This document shows positions 35,117 to 45,469 of a stretch of 64,000 bases of DNA, in pieces; position 1 is the stretch's first letter; the number at the start of each line of letters is the position of its first letter. The notes beneath the pieces are model-generated. The model was not told where the DNA came from. It did not search any database and saw only the letters and a list, made by a program, of their open reading frames with translations. Position numbers and translations under genes: made by a program. Where the stretch lies: contig QYRS01000009.1 of NCBI GenBank assembly GCA_006503535.1, positions 2,170,001 to 2,234,000 of the forward strand, written 5' to 3'. The stretch is from Arthrinium phaeospermum. Taxonomy: Eukaryota; Ascomycota; Sordariomycetes; Amphisphaeriales; Apiosporaceae.

Positions 35117-35476
35117 ACGAACAATGTCGAAGGACCATCACCGGTACAACCACTGCAACAAATGCTGCGATGCATGCAGAGACAGCCCCAATGATGGCAG
35201 GACCGAGAAATGGACTCATCACCAAATGATCGGAGGGAGGTGCACCGGATCCGCGTTCCTCGTTGGTGGAGCCGGGGGCGGTGCGAGTGATCCTGACGAA
35301 CAATGTCGAAGGACCATCACCGGTACAACCACTGCAACAAATGCTGCGATGCATGCAGAGACAGCCCCAATGATGGCAGGACCGAGAAATGGACTCATCA
35401 CCAAATGATCGGAGGGAGGTGCACCGGATCCGCGTTCCTCGTTGGTGGAGCCGGGGGCGGTGCGAGTGATCCTGAC
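35117..35476. repeat. perfect 179-bp tandem duplication
   Basis: The block at 35,117-35,295 is repeated at 35,296-35,474 and identity continues to 35,476. I found no mismatch by eye. The duplicated unit carries, on the minus strand, a hydrophobic segment (GPAIIGAVSACIAAFVAVVV). Perfect identity shows the duplication is young and has escaped RIP, probably because it is too short. Confidence 0.9.
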
Positions 35477-35610
35477 TCTATGTCAGTGTGACTTGATGTC
35501 GGTCCGTTCCCACTGCGGCTTGTCGCAGTCTCCTCAGTCAGCTGGACTTGGACGTATGAGTTGGCATTGCCGTATAAGCTGGTTGGGTTGAACTCATGGT
35601 GACAGTATTG
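35117..35610 (-). pseudogene. relic of a single-pass membrane protein gene
   Basis: On the minus strand an open frame reads HHEFNPTSLYGNANSYVQ and then a Ser/Thr-rich stretch (EETATSRSGNGPTSSHTD). After a frame change it reads TAPGSTNEERGSGAPPSD followed by a transmembrane helix and MVLRHC. A Ser/Thr stalk plus one helix is the usual layout of fungal cell-surface sensor-like proteins, also seen at 54,501. Frame breaks and the 179-bp duplication inside the helix region suggest decay. An intact spliced gene is not excluded. Confidence 0.35.
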
Positions 35611-36684
35611 GGAACGGAGTGAGCAAAGACAATATCCTCAACAAGAGGAAAGGTTGGGGGTTTTTTATTCCAACACTTGGGCTAGCTATGGATCACTCGT
35701 CAGCTTCGCATTGCTTTTCCTCGGTAAATATGTCAAACGACATTCCAAAGCAAGTGCCGCCGAGGCAGGGGCTGAGACACGCCCTGGCTCATGACCAGAA
35801 GCCGGTCCAGCCATTGCCGCCACCTACGCCACCACTTCTTCGGGACCTTCTCTACTACATACAAGTATAAGAGAAGTTGAGGCACTTCAGTGTTACGCAG
35901 CCAAATGTGGCTTAGCTGTTGTGGTTAGGAGAAAAGAAAATGTTGAGAAACTGACACAGGGTCCAGAAATCGGGCGATAAGAAAGCTGAGATGTTCACAG
36001 CCCGTGGCGCTGTCTCGACAGCAAGGTGGCTTTTGAGAGAGATATGCTCAAGCTGGACGACATCGACGAATAAGGAGCGGCGCTGTCGAAGGTCGAGCGA
36101 AATATAGAAATCTGGCAGCATGTCTGGCAGCATGTGTGCAGTCCTGGCGCTAAGAATTCGATTATTCCTCATATCTCCCAAGCTAAGATGGACCAATGCA
36201 ACCCCTGAACCTTGCCACCGATGGCGGCGAAGGTATGTCAGTAATAGGAAATTCACCCTGTACATCCTGAACCAGTCATTTTTTGACACGCTCATCAGTT
36301 CATACACAATTTTTGCTTGTGGGTGATTCCAGAAGCCGAGTTTTCACCCCGCCAATACTGAGAATCAAGCGAGAGAAGATAATCTCACCCCCCTCATTAA
36401 CTTGGCCAATTACGGCCATTCTCAATCCTACCTCGATGTAGTCATCATGCTTTCCTGGGCTCACAAGAATGAGGGGAAGTCTCAACGCATACCTTCGACT
36501 TTTAGCAGCCGCTTATGCCTTTGCTGATTCTCCCAGGTGCCTTGATTGATTCCACGCGAAGGCAATCCACCAAGATGTTAATCCACGAAGAGCACGCAGT
36601 TTCTTCCCCTAGGCCCTCAAACATATGCGCGATTCTTGGTACACTCAGCTTGTTAAACGTTCTTGACTTCTGCCTCGCTAAAGT
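35611..36684. other. intergenic region upstream of the large conserved gene
   Basis: About 1.1 kb. I see no exon that could supply an alternative start for the downstream gene. Short frames only. Confidence 0.35.
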
Positions 36685-39538
36685 ATGACTGGCGCCGCTA
36701 AGGAGTACCGGAGTACCGCCCGCTTGGGGAGCTCCTGTCAACAAAGCGAAAGGAGAATGCCGAACATGGCAAAAGCCACGCCACTGCCCGCCGTCTGGCC
36801 GCACTCTTTGAGGGAGTATGCCCAGATACTCCCCAGCTGATCAAGGCTTATGGCGAGAGAGTGTCTGAGATCTCGAAGCGGGCGACGGACAACGAGCACA
36901 AGCGCTTCTCCTCGTCTGTATTCGGAGCATACACTGGCGTCGACGCGACCTCCATCTGGGCCGCTGCCACCTCCTCGCGGAGCGCCAAGACCGGCGCCAT
37001 CCACGTACACCTCCTGGCCTGCATGCTGGCCTCCATGTTCAGCAGCGCAGAAGCGACCTCCATCTGGGTCGAGCTGATTGAGGAACGAAAGAAAGCCATC
37101 GCCCAAGACTGGGACCGCAACGAAAGTATCCCCTTCTCCGTCGCCGCAGCCGCGGCTCAACAAGGGATTGCCAGAGCCCAGCTTGCCGAGTGGGACGCTA
37201 GTGCCCGCGCATGGCTCCAGACCGCGGACTCGGTCATGGTGGCCAAGCAAACACAGCTGCGTCTGATCTTGAAGAACGTTGACCTTTCGGTAGCCGAAGA
37301 GTCTTCGGTCTATCCCGGCGTTATCACCGCTTGGAAGAACACGCTCAGAACGATGGAACGGCTTATATCTGGCATTCCCCAAGAAGTCTCCGATGGATCG
37401 GCGATTTTGGGCCTCAGGGCATGGCACATATACCCAAACATAATCGTGTTCGGGAGCCGCAATGTCGAGGTCTCCATGGACGACTCCCTTGTCTCTTCAG
37501 GAGGAGTTCTATCGCTTGGATGTTCGCCGCCTGCCACAAGACCGAACAGCGGCGTTTCTTGGTCTTTATCTCTTGCTCATCTCAAGTACTACGGCCAGCC
37601 CGTAAAGAGACAAGGGGTGTTTCGACCAGATCCCGCACGCATCAGCTTTAATGAACTACTGTTGGCGGTACTTGGCTGCATCTTAACTCGGTGGAATATT
37701 CCAATAGATCGCACTTCTACCTGGGAAGCCGTTCGGTTCCTGAGCTCAGTTTCAGAACCCTTTCCCCAGATTATAGAGGAACCAATCCGAGTGAAACACG
37801 ATACGAGAGCAGCTTACGAAACAGATCTTGCTGATCGAAAACAAGGAGTACAGCTTATTTTCAAGGCCGCAATTTTGGCGTTGAAAGACCAGGACTGGTC
37901 ACTAAAGTTCATAAACCTGGGCAGAAACAGGTCAAACTTCATCCCACCGCAGACGAGATTCAACAATATCGAATGGCAAAACTACTTACGTCCCTTCTTC
38001 GGCCTGACTAACGTGGTGCCCTTGCTGGAGTGTTTTCGGAATTCGGACGGGCGAGTCGAATTTCTGCGAAGAATGGCCAACAAGACTACAGATTTAAAAG
38101 GCCGCAAGTGCATCATCCAATATCTTCATACCGACCGGTATGCTGGGGAGACCACCAACTACGCCACCGTCTTTCCGCGGCCTTCCACTCTTGAAAGACC
38201 GGGCGAACGACCCGCCAAGAAGTCTACATCGCCTCATTCAAGGTGGCTAAGTCCACAGCACCCGGCGGACATGACAGTAACTGGAGAAACTATCCACATC
38301 AACCAAGATCCTAAAATCTATAGACCTCTGACGCTTGAATGCACCTACCTGCCTGGGACTGAGACCGAGCAAGCCTTGGAATTCTGGTTTGGCGACAGTG
38401 ATGATGCTGGCATCTACGTAGCCACTGAACCAGGATCTCCTAGTTGTGCTCGGCCCAAAGTCACCCAGCAGGACTTACTCTGGTGCGTGGAGCACGGTCT
38501 GCTGTCAATCGACAAGATTCTGCTCCAAACCACCGACAGCATCACACGGACATTGCAGTGCCTCACAATGGCCAGCGACCATGCATTTGGGACAATACTT
38601 GGGCCCGTGATCCAAGTCAAGATCCTAGAGAACCGTTGATACACTCCAAGTCCATGGCATTTATTGGTGGCCAGCTCAAGAGTGCGATACCGCAGATATC
38701 CACTTTCACCCAGGCCATCTCCATTCTTGTATACATGGTGGCAGGCCACGATATGTCCCATGATGAGGTTCCTAACAACGTCATCGGAATATCAGTTGGT
38801 GACTCCATCTTCGTCCCCGAGCAGGTGAGCCAGTCTGAAGTGTGCTGGTATCGAGACATAGGGTTGAGCTAACAACTTCACCAGCTTCTTTGGGATCCTA
38901 TGCAGACGGAGACGAGAAACTCCTTCACCCGAATCCTAGGAAACATTGGCAGACCGGGCTGCGTCATGTTCTTCTCAGTCGAAAGCCCAATAACGTCCCC
39001 CCTGGACGCGAGCTTCTGGCGGGTCGCCGACCCCCAAATCTTCGACGGCGCGCCGACGGACCTGTTCCAGAACACCTCGATGCACCTTTCCTTCACGAAC
39101 TGGGAGCGGCCCCTCGAGGGGTTCAGGTCCGGTGGTAACCAGGACGTCGAGATCGCGCTGATCGAATCGGTCCTGTCGATCCGCGAGCGCGGCCGGTGGA
39201 TCGGCGACGTGGACGTCCTGCCTGCCCTCCGCAGCAACATCATCTACCGGCTGGGGCCGCAGCTTCCATGCAGCCACTCGCGTACGGAGGCGCCCCAGGC
39301 GCACATGACCTCGATCGAGTCTTGGGACGAGCTGCGCGAGTTCTCGGCCGGCAATGTCGTGGTCCGCGCGTACGGGAACTGGATCGCGCGCCTGGCCGCC
39401 ACGGCGTATCTCGCACAGAGCGCGGAGCGGGATCGGCGGCACAACATTCGGAGGATTACGGTTTGCCCTTCTTCGGTTTGCTGGAAGTGCATGGATAGTT
39501 ATGTTGCGCAACACGCTGCCAATATCTACATCTACTAG
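36685..39538 (+). pseudogene. large conserved fungal protein of unknown function, start disrupted by an 8-bp duplication
   Basis: Coding runs as exon 1 to 38,606, exon 2 38,651-38,824 and exon 3 38,885-39,538 (stop), about 857 codons from 36,861. There is no ATG in that frame before 37,024, and an in-frame TAA lies near 36,698. An ATG at 36,685 (MTGAAKEY...) is in another frame. Removing one copy of the tandem 8-mer GGAGTACC (36,702-36,709 and 36,710-36,717) joins it perfectly to the conserved N-terminus (RRLAALFEGVCPDTPQLIKA). The gene then looks like one of about 913 residues carrying an 8-bp insertion. Conserved-looking blocks include YTGVDATSIWAAATSS, QDLLWCVEHGLLS, MHLSFTNWERPL and the C-terminal RITVCPSSVCWKCM. 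I know no function for the family. If an unseen upstream exon supplies the start, the gene could still be active. Confidence 0.6.
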
Positions 39539-39860
39539 CATCTACGGCGAAAAGAACACTGGCGAGAAAGGACGGTTATTTTGGTTCATAGTTGCATGTT
39601 TATTATTAATACGGACGCAACAATGTTATGAGTGCCTTGGCACACGAGGGTCGGAGGATGGGTTTGGATCACTCCTATCAGACTTGCTGATTCAATGGTG
39701 GATGGCAATGCATCGCCCAAGATGAAAAAAAAACAAAAAAAAAAAAAAAAACAGGTATAATGGTTCAACTCCAGCTTGCAGGCTGACCATGAATTCTCTT
39801 GGAATTTGTTCAATCGTTTCAATTGTAGCTGTAGTGTTTAAAACTTGTTTAAATCTTAAA
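39539..39860. other. convergent 3' flanks with an A-rich tract
   Basis: About 320 bp between convergent stops. It contains an A-rich run at about 39,724-39,751 and nothing else notable. Confidence 0.4.
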
Positions 39861-41318
39861 TTAATCACTACGATTCGTATGTCTAGGCAAGGAGCCTTTG
39901 CTCCCTGCCCGCGGTGACGCTGTCGACATTGAATCGTTGCCAGTGCCTTCCGCAGACTCTGTGGGACTCGGAGAACCCGCAAGTTGCGGGTTCTCGGCGT
40001 CTGAAGCAAGTGCCGGTGGGCTGGAGTTCGAAACACCAGTACCATCCGAAGTGACTGCCCTGTTTCTGGCATCAGACTCATTCATCTGCTGTACTGCCTG
40101 GTCCAAAATTCTGCTGAATTGTTGAGACCTACTCGGTCTCATTCTCCTTCTGACTATCCGGCTTTGCCGCGACGTCTGTCGGAGGGACCGAGGAAGCATG
40201 GCCTGGGCCGGTTGTGCCGGTGTCGCAACCGACGGTGTCTCTTGTACAGCCGCCGGTTGGACGCTAGCAGGGACGGAATCGGCTGGCTGACTCGGCGGTG
40301 CCGATTCGCCTTCCGTTTCGACGTTTGCATTTGGCAACGCGTCGGCATCGTCAGGCTCTTTCGTGTCCGTGTATGCCCGGGTCAGCGAGTCACTGAAGGG
40401 TCCTTTAAGAGGATCAGGCCGGGGAAAGCGGCCGCCGTAGGTGGCCCTAAACCTATCCACGGACTTGTCGTCCGGCTGGAAGATCTTCTGAACGAGGAGC
40501 AAATCGGCAAGCCAGGTAACATATGCCTGTGACAAACGTCCGTTCAGAGCCAGGCGGCGAATCCTATCGGGAATCCTATCGGATTGCGGGAGACCTTTGA
40601 TCTTTGCCACGACCTGGCCCTCGCAACTTGCGACAGCTGTCGGAAAAGATTCCTTAGCCTCTTCCTCGGACCTACCTTTAGATGCCTCGGAAAGCAAGTA
40701 ACTAGTCAAAATGAATTGGCTTCGTGCCTGTGCCTGCGCCTGTGCCTGTACCTGTGCCGCTTGCGGCGATGCAGTGCCGGGCTGTGCCTCTTGTGCAGCC
40801 GCCCGTGGGACACTTGCCAGGGCAGAAACGACTGGTTGGCCCGACGGTGCCGATTGGCGTTCCGTCTCGACGTCCGACAATTGCGAGACGCGTCTGATCG
40901 CTTCCTCCGCCATGTACTGTAGCGAAAGGCGTGTCCACGGTTCGCGAGTACCAGTGGATCGATCAGGCTCGGGGAACTGCGCTTGGTAGAGCGTCCTCAG
41001 TTCATCCTTGGTGCTTTTAGAAGCTTCGTAGATATAGTCCCATAAGACCGCATCTATGGCCCAAGTCACATATCCATGTGTCAAGCGGCCAGCTCGAGCT
41101 AAGACTACAGTAGGATCGGACTCTGGAAGGCCGGCGACCCAGGTCAGGAAATCTGTTTCAGATATCGTGACCAATTGCGGGAATCTTGCGGAAATTTGAG
41201 CCCTGTCAATGGGCTTGCCGTTGACAATAAGCGTTGGCAGGAATTCCAGGGCTCTATCAAGAAGCTGGCGGCGCCGATCTTGCGCCGCTGGCGATAGATG
41301 CAACGTGGGGCGAGGCAT
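39861..41318 (-). CDS. protein with two copies of an unrecognised ~105-residue domain (paralogue A)
   Basis: Single-exon coding region of 485 residues; I do not recognise the family. It has two tandem units, each a globular domain plus a Ser/Pro/Ala/Gln linker. Shared domain landmarks in order are FPxxV, GLPxSD, GRLxxxYVTW (near residues 76 and 258) and a closing FPxPD. The two linkers also match (ETERQSAPSGQP and ETEGESAPPSQP), so domain and linker were duplicated together. After unit 2 the tail is Arg- and Ser-rich (SRIVRRRMRPSRSQQ). Paralogue B at 42,725-43,324 has one unit. There is no signal peptide or membrane segment. The start MPRPTLHLSP matches MPRIPLHLHT of B, which fixes the ATG. 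A GTAAGT at 41,527-41,522, also present in B, suggests a 5'-UTR intron. Confidence 0.75.
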   Translation of the reverse strand: MPRPTLHLSPAAQDRRRQLLDRALEFLPTLIVNGKPIDRAQISARFPQLVTISETDFLTWVAGLPESDPTVVLARAGRLTHGYVTWAIDAVLWDYIYEASKSTKDELRTLYQAQFPEPDRSTGTREPWTRLSLQYMAEEAIRRVSQLSDVETERQSAPSGQPVVSALASVPRAAAQEAQPGTASPQAAQVQAQAQAQARSQFILTSYLLSEASKGRSEEEAKESFPTAVASCEGQVVAKIKGLPQSDRIPDRIRRLALNGRLSQAYVTWLADLLLVQKIFQPDDKSVDRFRATYGGRFPRPDPLKGPFSDSLTRAYTDTKEPDDADALPNANVETEGESAPPSQPADSVPASVQPAAVQETPSVATPAQPAQAMLPRSLRQTSRQSRIVRRRMRPSRSQQFSRILDQAVQQMNESDARNRAVTSDGTGVSNSSPPALASDAENPQLAGSPSPTESAEGTGNDSMSTASPRAGSKGSLPRHTNRSD

Positions 41319-41925
41319 CTTGGGTGCTTTTGTTTGTCTATGGAAACAAGTAACGATTAGTAACGAACTATCGGACAGGTTTCAAGCGCGGATAAATGAT
41401 TGCGAGATGATGGGGACGAGGATGATGAGGATGATGATGAGGAATGAAAGGTTTTGGTCACGAAGGCTTCGATCAAACTCGGAACGCTTCACGGTGTGGC
41501 AGGAAGGGAACAGCAGATGAAACTTACTTTTTTAAAAAAACAAAACACAAACGAAGCGAAGGGGGGAGTAGAAAAGAGAAGAAGAAAAAAAAAGGCGAGA
41601 AGTTGGCGTGTATGTGTGTGTGTGTTAAGAGATGGAGAGGGGGAAGTGGAAAAAAGTTGGGATGGAGGGCCTCTTGGAATTTATTGATCAAGTTAAAACA
41701 CCAGTGGGGTAACACATAATCAGTTACCTATGCCCTTTGCCCTTTTGCTACCTACGTACGTACATCAATCACGAGCTTCTCCCTAACTGCCTGCCTACCT
41801 AACCTGGACCTCACGCCCCGTACATATGCAGCCCTAGGTCACCCTTCCCTAACCACCTTTGCCTCTACGCTTACCCCTCGGCCGTTTGGTGCAGCGAACC
41901 TACTGATTCAGGCGTACTAGTATTG
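41319..41925. repeat. upstream region of paralogue A, duplicated at 43,325-43,950
   Basis: Shares ordered blocks with the region upstream of paralogue B: the GTAAGT donor, an A/G-rich stretch, a GT run, CAGTGGGGTAACACA, CCCTTTGCCCTTTTGCTA, GCCCCGTACA and AGGTCACCCT. It is therefore a diverged copy of the same promoter and 5' UTR. Confidence 0.7.
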
Positions 41926-42112
41926 AATTAAATAATAAATCTAAGGATGAAAATTAATCGGTCGACAAGATGGCTGGGAAAATTCGCACTTTATCAAGGT
42001 GGCTTTTGCGAGGGACAGCGCCCAAGCTGAAAAATTCTAATTACTATTGATCTAGGTCTAGAGATGACCGGTCCTAACATATCGAAGGATCGTGTATCAA
42101 GGCATCTGAATG
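41926..42112. other. short AT-rich spacer
   Basis: A small spacer between the promoter of paralogue A and the ankyrin fragment. Nothing is recognisable. Confidence 0.3.
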
Positions 42113-42159
42113 CTATAAGAACTTCTGTCGAAGGGGTATAGCCGTCTGGGGCAGAGCTT

Positions 42160-42654
42160 CTAAGCAGGGCAAGTATGTCCCACTATGTCCCACCGTCTCG
42201 ATCCCCACGCTTGGTTGACTACCCGATCGTATTGATCCTCTGGCATGAATTGGGCGCCGCCTTTCTGTAGCCTGGTGGCGGCATCCAGACATGTGCTTGG
42301 TACGGATGTTCCGTTCAACATGATGCAGCACAATGTGCCGAGGTGGCTGAATGAGGGTGAGCCGACAGAGCGTCCGATCAAAGGATTCGCGCCGCGAGAG
42401 ATAAGGTGCATCAGCGGTCCCGTCTGACCGGAAATGCCAACTATACGGACTGCCCACGACAGAGCCGATATCCCTTGGACACAGGCATTGATGTCTGCAC
42501 CGTGGTCCAGCAGCGCATCGATCATGTCGTGCCCAATGCTGCCCTCGTATGTGCTGTAGTTGTCAGAGAGAGCGTTGTATACGTCGACATTATAATAAGC
42601 TAGATTCTTCTTTCTTCTTTTTCTTTTTTTCCCCCGGATGCATATCAAGGTCAA
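42160..42654 (-). pseudogene. ankyrin-repeat fragment
   Basis: Open frame of 164 residues. One ankyrin repeat is clear (MIDALLDHGADINACVQGIS followed by ALSWAVRI) and a second is partial (PLMHLISRGANPL). The start lacks a proper N-terminus, with a lysine-rich KKRKRRKK read from a T-rich tract. The frame stops soon after, while a neighbouring frame stays open to 42,113. It looks like an exon or relic of a larger ankyrin gene caught between the two paralogues. A spliced small gene is possible but unsupported. Confidence 0.4.
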
Positions 42655-42724
42655 GATAAAACATGAGAGAACACGAAACTGATTAAGATGGGAGCCATTT
42701 ATGATTTATCTCTCATCATCTAGT

Positions 42725-43324
42725 TCATGGGTGGAGGACAATATCGAAAAAGGAAATGGTATCCTGGACCGGTCGTGCTGGCGTCGTCGTAGACGGTGCC
42801 TCTTGGACATCCGTCTGGGGGACACTGGCCGGGGCGGGATCGCCTTCCTCGCTCGACGATGCCGAGTCGCTTTCGCTGCCGACGTTCGCATTTCGCGACG
42901 CGTCAGCATCAGCACCAGCATCATCTTCCGTTTCCTTGGTTGGCCGGGGCAGCCAGTCATCATACGGGGCCTTGGTAGGGTCAGGCTCCGGAAAATACTG
43001 CATGTACGTGGCCTTTACGCGTTCATCCGGCGAGCCATCCAGCCCGAAGATCGACCGGAACAAGGTCTGATTGACAAGCCAGTGGACGTATTCCCGTGAC
43101 AGACGGCCGTCCTGATACAGCCGGCCAACCTCCTCGGTCCGCGGGAGACCCGTGACATATGCCACGATTTGGTCCTCGGCGTTTTCGACCAGTTTCGGGA
43201 ATGCGTTCCGGGCCGCTTCCTCTGAGCCTCGAATATGTGGCAAGAAACGCAAGAGCCCATCCCAAACTCTATCGCGCCGCTCCTTGTCCTCGGGTGTATG
43301 AAGATGCAACGGAATGCGAGGCAT
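42725..43324 (-). CDS. protein with one copy of the unrecognised domain (paralogue B)
   Basis: Single-exon protein of 199 residues and a shorter paralogue of the 39,861-41,318 gene. Same N-terminus (MPRIPLHLHTPEDKERRD) and domain order: FPKLV, GLPRTEE, GRLSREYVHW near residue 72, then YFPEPDP. A Ser/Glu/Asp linker follows (GSESDSASSSEEGD), again matching the linkers in A. It ends with a short hydrophobic tail, SFFDIVLHP. The second unit and the Arg-rich tail of A are absent, so either A gained a unit or B lost one. Both genes lie on the same strand with similar upstream DNA, showing tandem duplication. The function is unknown; the Asp/Glu-rich linker suggests a soluble protein. Confidence 0.7.
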   Translation of the reverse strand: MPRIPLHLHTPEDKERRDRVWDGLLRFLPHIRGSEEAARNAFPKLVENAEDQIVAYVTGLPRTEEVGRLYQDGRLSREYVHWLVNQTLFRSIFGLDGSPDERVKATYMQYFPEPDPTKAPYDDWLPRPTKETEDDAGADADASRNANVGSESDSASSSEEGDPAPASVPQTDVQEAPSTTTPARPVQDTISFFDIVLHP

Positions 43325-43950
43325 CTTGAATCCTTGTTGATCTAAATGAACAAGTAGCGGTTAGCGATGACTGATCAGAAAACAAGCGGGTGCAGAGGGA
43401 ATAGGAAGATGAGATGGAATGATTTCTTTCAATGTTGCTGATGAAGGGCGTGGCGACTCAAATCAGATGGCACAAGAAGTTGTCGAGAGGGAGTGAGGCA
43501 TGACACTTACCTGGTTTTTTTCCTAAAAAAATCCAGAGGGGGGGGGAATGGCGAGAGAGAAAAAAAGAAGAGATAAAAGGAATCGGGAAAGATGGGTTGT
43601 GTGCGTGTGTGTGTGTGTGTTTGTGTGTGTGTGTTTGTGTGTGTATGTGTGTGTGTGTGTATGATGGAGATGGAAAAAGTTAGGATGGAGATGGAGAGAT
43701 GTTGGAGAGGAGATGGGATTTTTTTTTGAACAAGTCAAAGCAGCAGTGGGGCAACACACAATCAATCATCCAGCAGGCCCTTTGCCCTTTTGCTAGCTAC
43801 CTAAGTACATCTTCTAATTACCAGTTTGCCCCCAGCTGCCTGACTGCTGGCCTGCATCTTATGCCCCGTACACAATCCCAGGTCACCCTCCATTGACGGG
43901 CACCTTTACCTTTAGCTGTTTGGTGTAATGTACCTACTTGGCTCAGGCAT
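43325..43950. repeat. upstream region of paralogue B, duplicated from/with 41,319-41,925
   Basis: Carries the same ordered blocks as the upstream region of paralogue A, including the ACTTAC (minus-strand GTAAGT) at 43,505-43,510, CAGTGGGGCAACACA, CCCTTTGCCCTTTTGCTA, GCCCCGTACA and CAGGTCACCCT. Divergence is moderate, with many small indels. Confidence 0.7.
43596..43663. repeat. (GT)n microsatellite
   Basis: About 68 bp of GT repeats with scattered interruptions (TTTG, TATG, GCG). A much shorter GT run sits at the matching place upstream of paralogue A (about 41,611-41,625), so the repeat has expanded in B. Confidence 0.85.
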
Positions 43951-45223
43951 ACTGGGCCATTGTGACCCCCCAACATCAGCCTAAGTCATGGTTGCCCCCA
44001 TCACTTTGCCACAAAGACGGCTGTTTATGATCTACAATGCTTGCCTGTGCTTCACCCGCGTACACTTCAGGTATCATATCATAGACAGGGACATGACAGT
44101 TCATGGAAATCCCCATTTCAATTTCCATTGCCTAGTGAATCGCACGGTAGCCGAGGCGCGATTTCCATCGACGTGAAATAGGAAACCCCCCTTGCTGCTT
44201 ACTGTAGCAGTGATATGATGAGATTGACTAAGGCTGCTCCCAGCACTGCTGCTGCTGCTCCATCGGTTGGTGCTGAGGTTGTGTGCCCTCAGTAGCTATG
44301 ATAAGTACATTCTGTTGGCACTCGATCACTACCATTTAGGGACTGAAGAAAGAAGACCCCAGGCTACGAAACCTGCTTTCCTCACTTGGACGAAGGAGAA
44401 TGCCTAATGAAGCTGGAGACGGAGAAAGATTAGCATAGATCAGTCCAACACATCCTGATGCCCTCCTGGGAGGTTAGGAGATGCCTACACCAACACCAAG
44501 GTAACATACAGTTTTGCCACAGGAGCAAGAAGCATTGTGTGTACATCTCCTGGGCACTGCCCCTCCCCCCTCCTACGTGACAACTGGGGCTGGTAGACGG
44601 GATCGCTTCAGAGGAATGGAACCAGAACAAAGTACGGCCGGCATCCACTGTCCTTCTCTTCATCCAATGCCAGGGCCCTCATTCCCAAGTAGGCTGTTTT
44701 TTATGTAGATAGGTACCAGGTCAATGACACCAGGTTTGCCATCACCCACAAACAAGCTCGCCCCAACCTTCGAAATAGAAGGGCAACTGGTACATAGAAA
44801 TGTTTTGACCACGTAACGCCCGCTTGTCTTTGTCAATATGTTCCTACGCAGGTCTGTATGCATCATGAGGAATCAGCCAAGGTGTTGAACATGGGCCCTC
44901 TAGAAGTTCATGATTGGGACGAGGGGGGTTTAGTTCTTCGGGCAGGATAAAATCGGTACGGACGTGTCACTAGGCGAATTGGGGTGCGACGAAAACTACA
45001 CGAGAGCATCAATTTATTACAGACTATCTACCGAATGGTCATGGCTTGCATGTAAAAACCCTAGTAGGTGGATGGGAAGGCAAGGAACGTGAAAAGGAGG
45101 AGATGAAGCGTCGATTTTGACGGAAATTCATGAAGTGATGCTGTGATCAAGCCTGTTGGGAGGTACGATGTCAAGTGCCAGGTTCCTCGATGCCGACTGC
45201 ATGTCGGCGGGACAGGTCTCTGT

Positions 45224-45469
45224 CTAGAATGGGGATATCCCCAGGCGCGCACAGTCGATGAGGCGTGGAGGGAGGATTCTCTGGCGCACATCCTCGTGCA
45301 TTTCGGCCGCAAGCCGAAAAGCCTCTTCGCGAGTCGGCGAGCCATGGTCTGGGACTCTGGGTGGCATGGGACCGGTGGTCGAATTGCCGACCGCCGCGAG
45401 GAGGGCTCGATGAGCGTCCTGGCTAGTGGTTGGTACAGAGTCATTGACAATCTGTAGTGGCTTATTCAA
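45224..45469 (-). CDS. weak candidate: short unrecognised protein
   Basis: Open frame of 81 residues containing TTSQDAHRALLAAVGNSTTG and SPTREEAFRLAAEMHEDVRQ, which look more like real protein than neighbouring frames do. There is no clear start: in-frame sequence before it stops quickly, and possible upstream exons around 45,550-45,780 on the same strand cannot be joined with confidence. I do not recognise the protein. Confidence 0.2.
   Translation of the reverse strand: MNKPLQIVNDSVPTTSQDAHRALLAAVGNSTTGPMPPRVPDHGSPTREEAFRLAAEMHEDVRQRILPPRLIDCARLGISPF

Noticed and set aside
43596..43663. possible telomeric or Z-DNA-type element
   Set aside because: It is an ordinary interrupted GT microsatellite; no TTAGGG repeats are present.
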